Source of the DNA: Paradesertivirga sp965650335 | Lineage (GTDB): Bacteria; Bacteroidota; Bacteroidia; Sphingobacteriales; Sphingobacteriaceae | NCBI GenBank assembly: GCA_965650335.1 | Contig: CBFGOI010000006.1 | Location: forward strand, 21,521 to 85,520 | DNA length: 64,000 nt | Direction: 5' to 3' | In this document: one piece after another, positions 26,603 to 36,303 of the stretch | How the letters are laid out: each line of letters starts with the position of its first letter | Position numbering within the stretch: position 1 is the stretch's first letter | The notes under the pieces: model-generated | What the model was told of the DNA's origin: nothing | What the model saw: only the letters and a program-made list of their open reading frames with translations | Database searches by the model: none | Made by a program: the position numbers and the translations under genes

Positions 26603-29600
26603 ATGTCAATATTAACGACGACCCATTTAGGAAAAGCGTTTGTTACCGCAGCTCTGATAATGGTGTCCATTTCTTCAAAAGCCCAAAAGCCCATGTGGCT
26701 TGACGAAACTAAAAATGAGGAAAACAGGCTTCCCATGCATGCCTCATATTTCGTTTACGAATCGGAATCAGCAGCATTAAGGAACGATTGGAAGCAATCT
26801 TCCAATTACACCAGCCTCAATGGCCCATGGAAATTCTTCTGGGCAAAAAATCCAGAGGAACTGCCTAAAGGTTTTGAATCATCAGACTATAACGATGCCT
26901 CCTGGAAAACATTCAATGTGCCGGCAAACTGGGAGATGAACGGATACGGTTTCCCAATATATACTACAAACGGATTCGAATTTACTTATCTGTTAAAAGG
27001 CGGACGTAAACCGCCGATTGTGCCTCTGGATTACGATCCTACAGCCGTTTATCGCAGGGAGGTAATTATTGATCCGACATGGAATGGCAAAGAGGTTATC
27101 TTACATATCGGCGCGGCTAAATCGAACCTTTCTCTTTGGATTAATGGAAAATATGTGGGTTATGGAGAGGATAGTAAGTTGCCATCTGAATTTAATATCA
27201 CATCCTATCTTATAAAAGGTAAAAACCTGATTGCGATGAAAGTGATGCGCTGGTGTGATGGAAATTACCTGGAAGATCAGGATATGTGGCGCCTTAGCGG
27301 AATTACCCGCGACTGTTATTTGGTGGCAAGAAATCCGGTTCATTTATACGATGTGGAACTTATTCCCGACCTGGATGCGGCTTATAAAAACGCTACTTTA
27401 AATGTTAAGCTAAAGCTGAATAAAAAGCCTGTTAGTCCGTTCACAGCAGTGTTTGAGCTGAGAGATGGGCAAAAGCTGGTCAGCTCTGCAAATTTAAAAT
27501 TCGATGCTTCGGAAAATGCTTCTACAAAGCTGGCCATAAATGCACCCAAATTATGGACGGCAGAAACTCCAAATCTTTACGAGGCTATAGTGAAAATTAA
27601 AGATAAGGATGGAAATATCCTAGAAGTCATTCCCCTGATAGCCGGATTCCGGAAAATTGAAATTAAAGACGGCAGGTTTTTAGTAAACGGAAAACCGGTA
27701 TTGATTAAAGGGGTAAACCGTCATGAATCAGACCCTGTTTCAGGACAAGTGATCTCCAGGGATGCTATGATACGCGACATCAAGCTTATGAAGCAATTCA
27801 ATATTAATGCCGTTCGCACCAGTCATTATCCCAATAGCGAGACCTGGCTGGAACTATGTAATCAATACGGTCTTTACGTTGTAGGTGAAGCAAATATAGA
27901 ATCGCATGGGATGGGTTTTACCCTGGCTAAAACGCTGGCGAACAAGCCGTCGTGGGTGAATGCGCATTTGATGCGGGTACAGCGAATGGTAGAGCGGGAC
28001 AAAAATCAGCCTTCCATTGTGATCTGGAGTACCGGAAATGAAGCGGGTAACGGGTACAATTTTTACTCCTGTTATATGTGGCTAAAGGGGCGGGATACAA
28101 GCCGGCCTATACAGTATGAAGGGGCATGGCTTGATTACAAGACATTTACATGGGACTGGAATTCTGATATCATAAATCCGATGTATCCAACCCTGGATAT
28201 GATGCAGAACTATGTAAAGGCAAATCCTGTACCTCAACGACCTTTCATCATGTGCGAATATGCTCACGCCATGGGAAATTCCTTAGGTAACTTTAAAGAT
28301 TACTGGGATGTGATCCGCGGTAATAAAAATCATTTTCAGGGAGGTTTTATATGGGATTTTGTGGATCAGTGTTTTCAACGCGTAAATGCCAAAGGCGATA
28401 CCGTGTATACTTACGGAGGAGATTATGAACCTAAGGAGGCAGCCACGAAATGGAATTTTGCTGCAAAAGGTGTCTTTTACGCTAACCGCTCGCCTTATCC
28501 ACATGCCTGGGAGATGAAGAAAGTATATCAGGACATTCACACAAAACTGTTGAATAACAAAAGCCTGAACATCTATAATGAAAAGTTCTTTACCGGCCTC
28601 GAAAATGTAAAATTGCATTGGGAAGTTATATTAAACGGACTGCCGGTTCAGCAGGGAGATGTTACATCGTTGAACGTAAATCCTCAGGATTCCGCAACGA
28701 TTACACTACCTTTAAAGAAAACGAAGGCTGGCGAGGCGTTTCTTAATCTTACCTACAGTCTTAAATCAGCAGAACCCTTGAAACCTGCCGGCCATATCAT
28801 TGCTACGGAACAGTTAAAACTGGGCGGAGAGTATGAAAATGTTATTGCATTGGCTGATGAGGGAAGTATAACAAAAAACGAGACTCAGGAGGAATTAAAC
28901 ATCAGCTCTGATAAGGCAAGTATTTCCTTCGATAAGAAAACCGGAATGCTGAAGCGGTATGCAGTTGGTAATTCGGTGCTTTTGGATCAGAATTACCTCT
29001 TCAGGCCAAACTTCTGGAGAGCACCAAGTGATAATGATTTTGGTGCCAGATTCCAGACGAAACTGAAAGGCTGGAAGGATGCAGGGCTGAATCCTGTACT
29101 AAAAACGATCACGTCTGAAACTCAGAAGAATAGTGTGATAGTTAAAGCAGAGTACAGTTTGCCACAGGTATTTGCGAATCTTAGTATCGAATATGCGATC
29201 AATGCTGCAGGAGAGATTGCGGTTAAGGAAAAGCTTTCGGTGGCCGATACCAGCAAGAAAATAGAAATACTTCCACGTTTCGGTATGCAATGGACGCTGC
29301 CTGAAGGCTTTAATGCTATTGAATATTACGGACGTGGCCCTCATGAAAACTATATTGATCGCAATTTTAGCGCCCACCTGGGTCTTTACAAACAGTCGGT
29401 AGATGCGCAATATTTCCCCTATGTTACTCCTCAGGAAACAGGTAATAAAACAGATGTGAGATGGTTTAGGGTTAGCAATGCTGACGGCCAGGGCCTTGAA
29501 ATCAGAGGGGCACAGCCTTTAAGTATAAGTGCCAAACATTATTTCGACAGCGACCTTGACAACGGCGATGAACGGAATCAACGTCATGCCGCAGATGTTA

Positions 29601-29758
29601 GTCCGCGTCCGCAAACGCAGCTGGATATTGATTTGAGGCAAAACGGAGTTGGTGGTCTGGATAGCTGGGGGGCAAGGCCTCTGCAACAATATCAGATGGC
29701 CTTCGGAAACTATGAATTCAGTTTTCTTATTAAGCCAATACCTCAGGGGATTAAATAG
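26603..29758 (+). CDS. GH2 beta-galactosidase, LacZ type, exported
   Basis: A 1051-aa enzyme with the five-domain LacZ layout: sugar-binding jelly roll (from LNGPWKFFWAKNPEELP), two Ig-like domains around a TIM barrel, and the large C-terminal beta-sandwich (Bgal_small_N, FDKKTGMLKRYAVGN). The acid/base is Glu480 in STGNEAGNG and the nucleophile Glu552 in MCEYAHAMGN. KGVNRHESDP and RTSHYPN are further active-site loops. Unlike E. coli LacZ it has a signal peptide (ending SKAQ near 28), so it works in the periplasm. In this operon it would release galactose from arabinogalactan or pectic galactan side chains. Confidence 0.94.
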   Translation: MSILTTTHLGKAFVTAALIMVSISSKAQKPMWLDETKNEENRLPMHASYFVYESESAALRNDWKQSSNYTSLNGPWKFFWAKNPEELPKGFESSDYNDASWKTFNVPANWEMNGYGFPIYTTNGFEFTYLLKGGRKPPIVPLDYDPTAVYRREVIIDPTWNGKEVILHIGAAKSNLSLWINGKYVGYGEDSKLPSEFNITSYLIKGKNLIAMKVMRWCDGNYLEDQDMWRLSGITRDCYLVARNPVHLYDVELIPDLDAAYKNATLNVKLKLNKKPVSPFTAVFELRDGQKLVSSANLKFDASENASTKLAINAPKLWTAETPNLYEAIVKIKDKDGNILEVIPLIAGFRKIEIKDGRFLVNGKPVLIKGVNRHESDPVSGQVISRDAMIRDIKLMKQFNINAVRTSHYPNSETWLELCNQYGLYVVGEANIESHGMGFTLAKTLANKPSWVNAHLMRVQRMVERDKNQPSIVIWSTGNEAGNGYNFYSCYMWLKGRDTSRPIQYEGAWLDYKTFTWDWNSDIINPMYPTLDMMQNYVKANPVPQRPFIMCEYAHAMGNSLGNFKDYWDVIRGNKNHFQGGFIWDFVDQCFQRVNAKGDTVYTYGGDYEPKEAATKWNFAAKGVFYANRSPYPHAWEMKKVYQDIHTKLLNNKSLNIYNEKFFTGLENVKLHWEVILNGLPVQQGDVTSLNVNPQDSATITLPLKKTKAGEAFLNLTYSLKSAEPLKPAGHIIATEQLKLGGEYENVIALADEGSITKNETQEELNISSDKASISFDKKTGMLKRYAVGNSVLLDQNYLFRPNFWRAPSDNDFGARFQTKLKGWKDAGLNPVLKTITSETQKNSVIVKAEYSLPQVFANLSIEYAINAAGEIAVKEKLSVADTSKKIEILPRFGMQWTLPEGFNAIEYYGRGPHENYIDRNFSAHLGLYKQSVDAQYFPYVTPQETGNKTDVRWFRVSNADGQGLEIRGAQPLSISAKHYFDSDLDNGDERNQRHAADVSPRPQTQLDIDLRQNGVGGLDSWGARPLQQYQMAFGNYEFSFLIKPIPQGIK

Positions 29759-29793
29759 TTTGTGATTTTAAGAGGATGAATTCAGAATTAGAG

Positions 29794-29828
29794 TAAGTGT
29801 CAGACACCTTAAAGCTGTCCGACACTTA
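29794..29828 (+). repeat. Long hairpin between GH2 and next glycosidase
   Basis: TAAGTGTCAGACA (29794-29806) pairs with TGTCCGACACTTA (29816-29828) with one mismatch around a nine-base loop. It lies inside the operon, 36 bases after the GH2 stop, with no T-run. It could stabilise the upstream message or partly stop transcription; the GTGTCAGACA core also looks like a dispersed palindromic repeat. Confidence 0.6.
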
Positions 29829-29871
29829 TTCGCTTAAAAGAGACAGTGAATTACAAATAATTGTTGCTATT

Positions 29872-30900
29872 GTGAAAACAAAACTAAAAACTACAGTCCT
29901 GATGCTTGGGTGCATCCTGATGTCCACTATAGCCTTTGGACAGCGGGTTAAAGGAAAACTGGCGGATAAACCCGTTTTCAGTGACCCGGTCTATGATGGC
30001 GCGGCTGACCCGGTAATTATCTGGAATAAGAAAGAGAAAAAATGGTTTATGTTCTATACCAATCGCCGAGCTACAGATACGAGTTTGCACGGTGTTAAAT
30101 GGGTACATGGAACAAGAATCGGGATTGCGGAATCAACCGACGGAGGGGCAAGCTGGAAGTATCGGGATACTGCGAATATTAAATTTCGCCCAACAGCCGA
30201 GTATACCCATTGGGCTCCCGATGTGTTTGAACATAAAGGTTTATACCATATGTTCCTTACCTATGTTCCCGGGGTTTTTGTTAATTGGGCGCATCCGCGT
30301 GAAATTGTTCATTTAACAAGCAAAGATCTTTTAAACTGGGATTATAAGTCCACTTTAAAGCTTGTTACCGATAAGGTTATTGATGCCACTGTTTATCAAT
30401 TACCGAATGGCACCTGGCGGCTTTGGTACAATAACGAGGCGGACGCAAAAACTATTTACTATGCAGACAGTAAGGATCTCGAAAATTGGGACCTGAAAGG
30501 AAAAGTAATTGAAGAGCGGGGAGAAGGGCCGAAGGTATTTCGCTGGAAAGGAAAATATTGGATGCTGGTTGATAACTGGGCCGGCATGAGTTTTTACTCA
30601 TCAGATGATGCAACAAAATGGACAAAGCAAGCGGATAGAATCCTGGAGTTTCCCGGAAAAGGGAAAGATGACCAGGCAATTGGCGGCCATGCGGATGTAG
30701 TGGTTTCGGGCGATCGGGCTTTCGTTTATTACTTTACTCATCCTGGAAGGACTGCAAAAAAATATGCTGATAATGTTGAAACACGCAGAAGTGTGATTCA
30801 GGTAGCTGAACTGGAATATAAAAATGGAACAATTACGGTAGACAGAGATAAACCTGTTCACATACACTTGGATAAACAGGCAATTAACAAAAGGAAATAA
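29872..30900 (+). CDS. Five-bladed propeller glycosidase, GH43/GH117-like
   Basis: I place the start at the GTG at 29,872, which gives a clean signal peptide (MKTKLKTTVLMLGC ... AFGQ); an upstream GTG at 29,797 in the same frame lies inside a hairpin and adds a non-signal leader. The mature part is a single beta-propeller with Asp46 in DGAADPVIIWN, an acid in KVIDATVYQLPNG and Glu in GEGPKVFRWKG, spaced as in the GH43/GH32/GH117 clan. THWAPDVFEHKGLYHMF and IGGHADVVVSG are further strands. The family is not fixed, but exo-removal of a furanose or anhydro sugar is the usual role. It is 11 bases from the next gene. Confidence 0.75.
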   Translation: MKTKLKTTVLMLGCILMSTIAFGQRVKGKLADKPVFSDPVYDGAADPVIIWNKKEKKWFMFYTNRRATDTSLHGVKWVHGTRIGIAESTDGGASWKYRDTANIKFRPTAEYTHWAPDVFEHKGLYHMFLTYVPGVFVNWAHPREIVHLTSKDLLNWDYKSTLKLVTDKVIDATVYQLPNGTWRLWYNNEADAKTIYYADSKDLENWDLKGKVIEERGEGPKVFRWKGKYWMLVDNWAGMSFYSSDDATKWTKQADRILEFPGKGKDDQAIGGHADVVVSGDRAFVYYFTHPGRTAKKYADNVETRRSVIQVAELEYKNGTITVDRDKPVHIHLDKQAINKRK

Positions 30901-30911
30901 AGAGATAGGCA

Positions 30912-32414
30912 ATGAATAACAATCTTTTAAAAAAAATAAGCCTATTATGGGTATTGCTCGTTGGCTTAGACGTTAAGGCCCAGCAAAATCCGCCTTTGCC
31001 TCAACCGGTAATCCCGGATTATGTTGCCGACCCTTCCGTAGCTTATTTTAACGGTACATACTATTTATACGGAACATCAGATATTGACCATGGCCTCAGT
31101 GAAATGGGCCCGCCTGTTGTATGGACATCAAAAGATCTTGTAAACTGGAGTTATAAGGGAGTACTTTTTAAAGGTTTTGATTGGAATACGCCTTATACTT
31201 TTGGCCCGGAGGGGAAAAAGAAAACTGGTTATTTCAGATACTGGGCACCTGGGGTAGTAATTAAAAAAGGTAAAGTTTACCACTTGTATCCTACAATTCT
31301 AAAGCCGGATAATAAACTAGGTACGTACCATTTAACATCAAAAAGTCCGGAAGGCCCATTCCAATTCAGCAACGGGAAAGGGATTTTCTTTAATGAGCCT
31401 GAAAAGGAAAAAGAAGAGACTAAGCCGGTTTTTGCAGATATAGATGGAGACCCGTTTGTAGATGACGATGGGCAAGCTTACATCTACTGGCGCCGTAGAA
31501 AAGCTGCTAAACTAAGCGCAGACTGGAAAACTATTGAAGGCCCCGAAGTAACTATTCCAACCAAAAGAGCCGGATATTCGGAAGGTCCCTTCCTGTTTAA
31601 ACGGAACGGTATTTATTACTACTTCTACACCTTATCGGGCGGAGCCAACTATGTTTATGCTTATATGATGAGCAAGACAGGCCCACTGGGTCCGTTTGTT
31701 GCCCCCGAGCATGATATGGTGTCTAAAACAATTCTTGAGACAGGTGTTTGGGGGCCTGGTCATGGAAATGTGCTGCATGTTCCCGGTACCGACAACTATT
31801 TGTTTTTCTATCTGGAATATGGCCAGGGGGGCACCACCCGGCAGGTTTATGTTAACCGCCTGCAATTTAATGCCGATGGAACCATTCAGCCAGTACAGGT
31901 AACTACTACAGGTGTTCTGGAAATGCCCAATTCGAACAAAAGAACGCTTATACATCCTGTAAAAGTTATCGCTTCTAGTGTGAGGAGAGATACCATTATT
32001 AAAACAACCGTAGATACGGTTATCGAGAAGTTACTCGCCATGCCTCCAAAATTTGTTGAAACCGAACTGGCAAGCGTTGAGCGTACAATGGATTTTAAAC
32101 CGGAAAATGCAATTGACGGGTCAAACGGAACTTTCTGGATGAGCGACAATGCTGATAAGCAGCCCTCGTATCAGATTGATCTCGGCGCAATAAAACGGGT
32201 AGAAAGTCTGGAGTTCTTTTTCGTAAAATCCACTCTGGGGCATAGTTTTAAAATTGAAAAGTCGGAGGATGGCCAAAAATGGGAAGCTGTAAAGATCCCT
32301 GATTCACAGGAAATTCGTTCTCCTGAAGTTATTAATAAAATAGGGAAAACGCGTTTCATCAAGTTAACCATCTTGTCGGGTGCAGCTGGTTTGTGGGAGC
32401 TTAAAGTGTATTGA
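30912..32414 (+). CDS. GH43 glycosidase with F5/8-type C (CBM32-like) domain
   Basis: A 500-aa exported enzyme (signal peptide to VKAQ, 24). The GH43 propeller covers residues 28-345: Asp40 in DYVADPSVAYF, the modulator Asp in DGDPFVDDDGQ, the acid Glu in GYSEGPFLF and the ending VWGPGHGNVL. Residues 375-500 form a discoidin/F5/8-C jelly roll (ASVERTMDFKPENAIDGSNG ... FIKLTILSG), which usually binds galactose or arabinogalactan. Tightly packed in the operon (11 bases before, 55 after). Arabinofuranosidase or exo-galactanase activity would fit; the sequence does not decide. Confidence 0.91.
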   Translation: MNNNLLKKISLLWVLLVGLDVKAQQNPPLPQPVIPDYVADPSVAYFNGTYYLYGTSDIDHGLSEMGPPVVWTSKDLVNWSYKGVLFKGFDWNTPYTFGPEGKKKTGYFRYWAPGVVIKKGKVYHLYPTILKPDNKLGTYHLTSKSPEGPFQFSNGKGIFFNEPEKEKEETKPVFADIDGDPFVDDDGQAYIYWRRRKAAKLSADWKTIEGPEVTIPTKRAGYSEGPFLFKRNGIYYYFYTLSGGANYVYAYMMSKTGPLGPFVAPEHDMVSKTILETGVWGPGHGNVLHVPGTDNYLFFYLEYGQGGTTRQVYVNRLQFNADGTIQPVQVTTTGVLEMPNSNKRTLIHPVKVIASSVRRDTIIKTTVDTVIEKLLAMPPKFVETELASVERTMDFKPENAIDGSNGTFWMSDNADKQPSYQIDLGAIKRVESLEFFFVKSTLGHSFKIEKSEDGQKWEAVKIPDSQEIRSPEVINKIGKTRFIKLTILSGAAGLWELKVY

Positions 32415-32469
32415 TAGAGTGCAAGTGCCCGATAAAAGCTATAAATTATAGAGAAGAAACACACACTGT

Positions 32470-35040
32470 ATGAGACGAAAATTACTTGCCTTCTTAGTTT
32501 TTTGCATCGGGCAATTCTGCTCGTATGCTAGGGCTAATGAGCCAGACTCGGCTTATCTGTTTGCTTATACAACCAATGAATATAAAAGACATAACGGGCT
32601 TCATTTTGCCTGGAGTACCGATGGTAAAAGCTGGCAGGCTCTTGGACCCGAATATAAATATATGCGCTGTGGCTACGGGCGGGAGAAATCAATCATTCAA
32701 CCCATGCTGCTGAGGGATAATCAAGGATTGTGGCATTGCTTATGGTCTTTGAACAATACAGAAGGGAAGTTTGCACATGCCGCTTCAACTGATCTGGTGA
32801 ACTGGAAAAGACAATCCTATCCGAATGTATTATCAAATGACAACTGTCTGAAAATCGAAGCAACTAATAATGGCAACGAATACAGTTTAACATGGCTGGG
32901 ATCTCTGAGTGGAAAAGAGAAAGTCTATCGGGTTTCAACCCGCGATTTTAAGGAGTATTCCGAAGCAAAAGAGGTTTATCCCGGAACACGCCTTAACGGC
33001 TTGCGGAGCACTGTGGAAATAAGAGGAGTAAAACAAACCGGGACTAAACACAAAGTCGAATGGAGCCGGATTGATGGACTGATCAAAGCACAGCAAATGG
33101 CGGTGTACAAAGGCTTGTTACAACGAGAGGGAGGTCGTGAAGATATTACGCGCTTTGCCTCGTTGAAACCGGTAGAAGCCAGGATTGACATCAACGCTGC
33201 GGGAAGCAAATCAATAAGCGACATGCTGATCGGAGTGTTTTTCGAGGATATCAATTATTCGGCCGATGGTGGGATTTATGCAGAGCTGATTCAAAACCGC
33301 GACTTTGAGTATACTTTGGACGATACAGAGGGGAAAGACAAAAACTGGAACAGCCGCAAGGCCTGGAAGCTAAAAGGAGAAGGTGCGTCGTGGACAATTG
33401 ATTCCTTAGCCCCTATTCACCCTAACAATAAGCACTATGCCAAATTAGAACTCGATCATCCCGGCGCCGCTCTGGCAAATGAAGGCTTCGACGGCATTGC
33501 TTTAAAAGCGGGAGAAAAATACTACTTTTCTTTATTCTCCCGGGTATTGAAAGGAAAAGGAGGGCGAATTTTGGTTCGTTTGGTTGATAAAGATGGAAAG
33601 ATATGCGGAGAAGCTGCACTGAGCAGTACCTCGGCAGATTGGAAAAAACAGGAAATCGTGCTTATCTCTAAACAAACCGTAGCTGAGGCGCAGTTGGAAA
33701 TCCATCCCCAATTTTCCGGAACGATCGCCCTGGATATGATTTCGCTGTTCCCGCAAAAAACATTCAAAGGCCGTAGGAATGGTCTAAGGCCGGACCTTGC
33801 TCAGGCGATTGCCGACATACATCCTCGATTTATGCGCTTCCCCGGTGGATGTCTCGCCCATGGTGGTGGCCTGGATAATATGTATCGCTGGAAAAATACT
33901 ATTGGCCCCTTGGAGGCACGAAAACCGCAACCAAACCTCGCAGACTATCATCAGACTGCCGGACTGGGTTATTTGGAATACTTTCAGTTCTGCGAAGATA
34001 TCGGTGCCGAACCCTTGCCGGTGGTACCGGCAGGTGTGCCTTGTCAGAATTCTCCGGGAGGGCAGCAGGGAGGCATTCCGATGAATAAAATGGATGATTA
34101 CGTGCAGGAAGTACTGGACCTTATTGAGTGGGCAAATGGCGGGTTAAACACAAAATGGGGCAAGATACGTGCGGAATTGGGTCATCCTAAACCATTCAAT
34201 CTTAAATATTTAGGTGTGGGTAACGAAGATCAGATCTCAGATGTATTTGAAGAGCGCTTCACCATGATTTACAAAGCAGTGAAAGCGAAATACCCGGAGA
34301 TTACTGTGATCGGGACATCGGGCCCTAATTCTGAAGGTACCGACTATGAAGAAGGCTGGAATGTGGCGAATAAATTAGGCATCCCTATGGTGGATGAGCA
34401 CAACTATCAAGCAGTGGGTTGGTTTCTTCACAACCAAGATTACTACGACCGTTATGATCGAAATAAATCTAAAATCTATCTTGGGGAATATGCTGCACGT
34501 GCTGCACAGGGACCTAACCTAGAATCGGCATTGGCAGAGGCGCTTCACCTAACCAATCTCGAACGAAACGGGGATGTCGTGAGTATGGCTTCCTATGCCC
34601 CTTTGCTGGCCAAGGAAGGGCACACGACATGGAACCCAGACCTGATTTATTTTAATAACACCGAGGTAAAACCTACAGTAGGTTATTATGTGCAGAAATT
34701 GTATGGTCAGAACTCTGGAGATCAATACCTGCCTGCTTCAATAAGCCTGTCTAACAATCAGGATGCTGTTAAAAAGCGAGTTGCTATATCCGTGGTACGC
34801 GATTCGAAATCAAAAGACCTGATCATAAAAATGGTAAATTTACTTCCGGTTGCTGTTAAGGCCTCAACCGATTTTAAGAATATTACTTTTCAGGGAACAA
34901 AAATTATGAAAACGGTGCTTCAGGGTCAGTTAACTGATAAAAATGTTAGGCCCCTAGTAGTTGAAGCTTTCCTTGCTGAAGTTCAATCAACAGAGTTGCC
35001 TCCGTATTCATTCACAATACTAAGAGTTAAAACGAAATAG
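32470..35040 (+). CDS. GH51 alpha-L-arabinofuranosidase with N-terminal propeller-like domain
   Basis: An 856-aa exported enzyme. Residues 24-215 resemble a partial GH43/GH32-type propeller (LHFAWSTDGKSWQALG, AASTDLVNWKRQSYPN) but show no three-acid set, so this part is probably a binding or structural module. From about 235 the GH51 layout begins: ISDMLIGVFFEDINYSADGG, a carbohydrate-binding jelly roll (300-435), then the TIM barrel with FMRFPGGC, acid/base Glu586 in GVGNEDQ and nucleophile Glu673 in YLGEYAA, and the C-terminal beta domain. GH51 enzymes remove terminal alpha-L-arabinofuranose. Ordinary GH51 enzymes are about 500-650 residues, so this is a long form. Confidence 0.93.
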   Translation: MRRKLLAFLVFCIGQFCSYARANEPDSAYLFAYTTNEYKRHNGLHFAWSTDGKSWQALGPEYKYMRCGYGREKSIIQPMLLRDNQGLWHCLWSLNNTEGKFAHAASTDLVNWKRQSYPNVLSNDNCLKIEATNNGNEYSLTWLGSLSGKEKVYRVSTRDFKEYSEAKEVYPGTRLNGLRSTVEIRGVKQTGTKHKVEWSRIDGLIKAQQMAVYKGLLQREGGREDITRFASLKPVEARIDINAAGSKSISDMLIGVFFEDINYSADGGIYAELIQNRDFEYTLDDTEGKDKNWNSRKAWKLKGEGASWTIDSLAPIHPNNKHYAKLELDHPGAALANEGFDGIALKAGEKYYFSLFSRVLKGKGGRILVRLVDKDGKICGEAALSSTSADWKKQEIVLISKQTVAEAQLEIHPQFSGTIALDMISLFPQKTFKGRRNGLRPDLAQAIADIHPRFMRFPGGCLAHGGGLDNMYRWKNTIGPLEARKPQPNLADYHQTAGLGYLEYFQFCEDIGAEPLPVVPAGVPCQNSPGGQQGGIPMNKMDDYVQEVLDLIEWANGGLNTKWGKIRAELGHPKPFNLKYLGVGNEDQISDVFEERFTMIYKAVKAKYPEITVIGTSGPNSEGTDYEEGWNVANKLGIPMVDEHNYQAVGWFLHNQDYYDRYDRNKSKIYLGEYAARAAQGPNLESALAEALHLTNLERNGDVVSMASYAPLLAKEGHTTWNPDLIYFNNTEVKPTVGYYVQKLYGQNSGDQYLPASISLSNNQDAVKKRVAISVVRDSKSKDLIIKMVNLLPVAVKASTDFKNITFQGTKIMKTVLQGQLTDKNVRPLVVEAFLAEVQSTELPPYSFTILRVKTK

Positions 35041-35083
35041 GATTTCCAGCGAATAGATTTAAATAAAACAGTTTTAATTAACA

Positions 35084-36139
35084 ATGAAGATAACGATGAA
35101 AATAGCTATTAAGCTTTTAGTTTTTACAGCACTTATTTCTCAGCAGGCATTGGCCCAGAAAAAAGTAAAAGAAAAAGATATGAGTGCTTACCTGATGGTT
35201 TATTTTAAGGATGAAACACATGGGCTTTATATGGCGCTAAGTAAAGATGGCTATTCTTTTACAGATATAAATAATGGAAGACCGATCATGTCGGGAGATA
35301 CCATTGCCCTTCAAAAAGGAATTCGCGACCCGTATATTATGCGTGGCCCTGATGGCGCATTCTATCTCGCTATGACTGATCTTCACCTCTTTGCTGAAAA
35401 AGCAGGCTTTCGTAATACCCAATGGGAGAGAGATAAAAGTTATGGTTGGGGAAATAACCGCTCCATGGTGCTGATGAAATCCTGGGATTTGATGAATTGG
35501 AGCCATAGCATAGTAAGAGTAGATCAGGCTTTTCCCGGCTTAGACAGCATTGGTTGTGCCTGGGCTCCTGAAACCATTTACGATAAGGACAAGAAAAAGA
35601 TGATGATTTATTTTACCATGCGTTTTAAGAATGGTAAGAACAAAATCTATTATTCTTATACAGACAATCATTTTACCAAGCTGGAAACAGCTCCGAAATT
35701 ATTGTTTCAATATCCGAAAGACATATCCTATATCGATGCGGATATTACCAGGGTAGGGAAGAAATATCATCTGTTCTATGTGCCTCATGACGGCACTCCG
35801 GGCATTAAGCAAGTGGTATCCAAATCCTTAACCAGCGGGTATGTTTACGATCCAAAATATTATGACCCGGAACCTAAAGCTTGCGAAGCTCCCACGGTAT
35901 TTAAACGGATTGGTGAAAAGAAATGGGTCCTGATTTATGATATCTATGGCATAAGCCCTCACAATTTTGGCTTCAGCGAAACCAGCGATTTTGTAAACTT
36001 TAAAGATATCGGCCATTTCAACGAAGGCGTGATGAAATCTACCAACTTTTCCTCGCCCAAACACGGTGCAGTTGTTCACCTCACAAAAAAGGAAGCAGAT
36101 GCTTTGGCGAAGAAATGGAATTTTAATGCATGGTTTTAA
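35084..36139 (+). CDS. Secreted GH43-type glycosidase, last gene of operon
   Basis: A 351-aa single-domain propeller enzyme. Signal peptide ends at ALAQ (25); a second ATG at 35,096 would serve equally well. The acids are Asp82 in GIRDPYIMRG, Asp in SYIDADITRVG and Glu in ACEAPTVFKR. The opening MSAYLMVYFKDETHGLYMALS is typical of a group of GH43 proteins in pectin and arabinogalactan loci. It starts 43 bases after the GH51 gene, and a strong hairpin 12 bases after its stop closes the operon. Confidence 0.88.
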   Translation: MKITMKIAIKLLVFTALISQQALAQKKVKEKDMSAYLMVYFKDETHGLYMALSKDGYSFTDINNGRPIMSGDTIALQKGIRDPYIMRGPDGAFYLAMTDLHLFAEKAGFRNTQWERDKSYGWGNNRSMVLMKSWDLMNWSHSIVRVDQAFPGLDSIGCAWAPETIYDKDKKKMMIYFTMRFKNGKNKIYYSYTDNHFTKLETAPKLLFQYPKDISYIDADITRVGKKYHLFYVPHDGTPGIKQVVSKSLTSGYVYDPKYYDPEPKACEAPTVFKRIGEKKWVLIYDIYGISPHNFGFSETSDFVNFKDIGHFNEGVMKSTNFSSPKHGAVVHLTKKEADALAKKWNFNAWF

Positions 36140-36150
36140 TATATTTAAAG

Positions 36151-36185
36151 CAATTCGACTTGGCCGCCAGCGCCAGGTCGAATTG
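36151..36185 (+). terminator. Strong hairpin closing the arabinan operon
   Basis: CAATTCGACTTGGC (36151-36164) pairs with GCCAGGTCGAATTG (36172-36185), 14 pairs with one G-T, around a seven-base loop. It starts 12 bases after the GH43 stop. There is no T-run, so it may act with other signals or protect the 3' end. Confidence 0.7.
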
Positions 36186-36303
36186 TAATAACGAGCATCT
36201 GCGATCTCTTTTATAGCTGAGTTCTGTGCTTTATTTTTACTCTGGGATACTTTGGGTGCAATGGGGAAGAGTTTGTAAATTTGAATCTATCAGTCTGATA
36301 CAT

